NCBI RefSeq assembly: GCF_016908635.1
Contig: NZ_JAFBEG010000020.1
Coordinates: 1-48,899, forward strand
Direction of reading: 5' to 3'
Length of the DNA stretch: 48,899 bases
Source of the DNA: Sporohalobacter salinus
GTDB taxonomy: Bacteria; Bacillota; Halanaerobiia; Halobacteroidales; Acetohalobiaceae
The translations under genes and the position numbers were made by a program. Of this stretch, positions 48,735 through 48,899 are shown piece after piece. The notes under the pieces are model-generated. The model saw only the letters and a program-made list of their open reading frames with translations, did no database searches and was not told the DNA's origin. Every line of letters begins with the position of its first letter. Position 1 is the stretch's first letter.

Positions 48735-48899
48735 TTAGAATAACCCAGTAATATTACCGTCAGCATCAACATCTATCTCCTCAGCTGATGGTACTTTCGG
48801 TAATCCAGGCATTGTCATTACTGAACCAGTTAATGCAACTAAGAAACCAGCTCCTGCGGATACATTAATTTCTCTAACTGTAACTTCAAAATCGGTTGG
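48735..48899 (-). CDS. fhs: Formate-tetrahydrofolate ligase, C-terminal end (runs off window)
   Basis: The last 54 codons of a gene that enters from the right: [20 protein letters not shown], then [20 protein letters not shown] and [12 protein letters not shown]. This is the characteristic end of formyl-tetrahydrofolate synthetase (SAGAGF and MTMPGLPK are conserved). It activates formate in the methyl branch of the Wood-Ljungdahl pathway and in purine synthesis, so it supports but does not prove an acetogen. Confidence 0.85.
   Translation of the reverse strand, partial: PTDFEVTVREINVSAGAGFLVALTGSVMTMPGLPKVPSAEEIDVDADGNITGLF

Overview
The window is a low-GC bacterial chromosome segment. It encodes acidic proteins, uses strong GGAGG ribosome-binding sites, and has Firmicute-type regulators (a CsoR-like operator and a cysteine-bearing Rrf2 protein). 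It also carries diderm-type envelope features: a Spy-like periplasmic protein, MacB-type permeases and a p19 iron system. A formyl-tetrahydrofolate synthetase end at the right edge, AdhE and a CooS-family protein suggest an anaerobic, probably acetogenic and halophilic member of the Halanaerobiales (Halobacteroidaceae-like). That placement is inference from gene content, not a database result.

Layout. (1) 0.9-9.3 kb, minus strand: a sulfate-to-cysteine island: cysK1, thiS-like carrier, ThiF/MoeB E1, JAMM peptidase, sulfite reductase-TusA fusion, DUF2061, aprA, aprB, cysD. It looks like assimilatory APS reduction feeding a protein-thiocarboxylate route to cysteine. (2) 9.4-15.4 kb, minus: a copper region (copA, copZ, Spy-like, two SHOCT proteins, YHS protein, Lgt paralogue, small membrane proteins) with two CsoR-type operators. 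(3) 15.4-17.9 kb: feoA-feoB-zinc ribbon with Fur boxes. (4) 17.9-20.5 kb: cysK2-iscR-like-mnmA, sharing an operator with cysK1. (5) 20.6-23.2 kb: adhE, which seems to start at ATT. (6) 23.3-27.6 kb, plus: an unknown gene, an oleate hydratase homologue and a CooS-family gene; the last two are preceded by 92-bp near-identical leaders. (7) 27.7-37.1 kb: a nitrosative/sulfite stress region: asrABC with a hydrosulfide-type FNT channel, two hcp genes, an NADH oxidoreductase and a DUF1450 protein. (8) 37.4-39.2 kb: fixCX and a DUF1540 protein. (9) 39.3-46.6 kb: a full p19/Ftr1 iron-uptake operon under Fur. (10) 46.7-48.7 kb: Nfu, hemerythrin, AhpD-like and rubrerythrin; then the 3' end of fhs.

How it fits together. 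Palindromes of the form TGTGA-N6-TCACA (two perfect, two with one mismatch) stand before the asr/channel operon, hcp1, the methyltransferase-hcp2 operon and the divergent AhpD-like/rubrerythrin pair. In each clear case the centre is 32 bp upstream of the -10 centre, the class II (-41.5) activator position. This reads as one CRP/FNR (HcpR-like) regulon for NO, hydroxylamine, sulfite and oxygen defence. The CooS-family protein has lost the cysteine that binds the unique iron of the CODH C-cluster and has Glu there instead. It therefore more likely carries an Hcp-like hybrid cluster (as reported for CooS-V of Carboxydothermus) than acts as a CO dehydrogenase.

Several decayed remnants are visible: a cysD tail, an hcp tail, a frameshifted DUF2933 gene and the end of a membrane protein. 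No tRNA, rRNA, CRISPR array, transposase or phage gene was seen.
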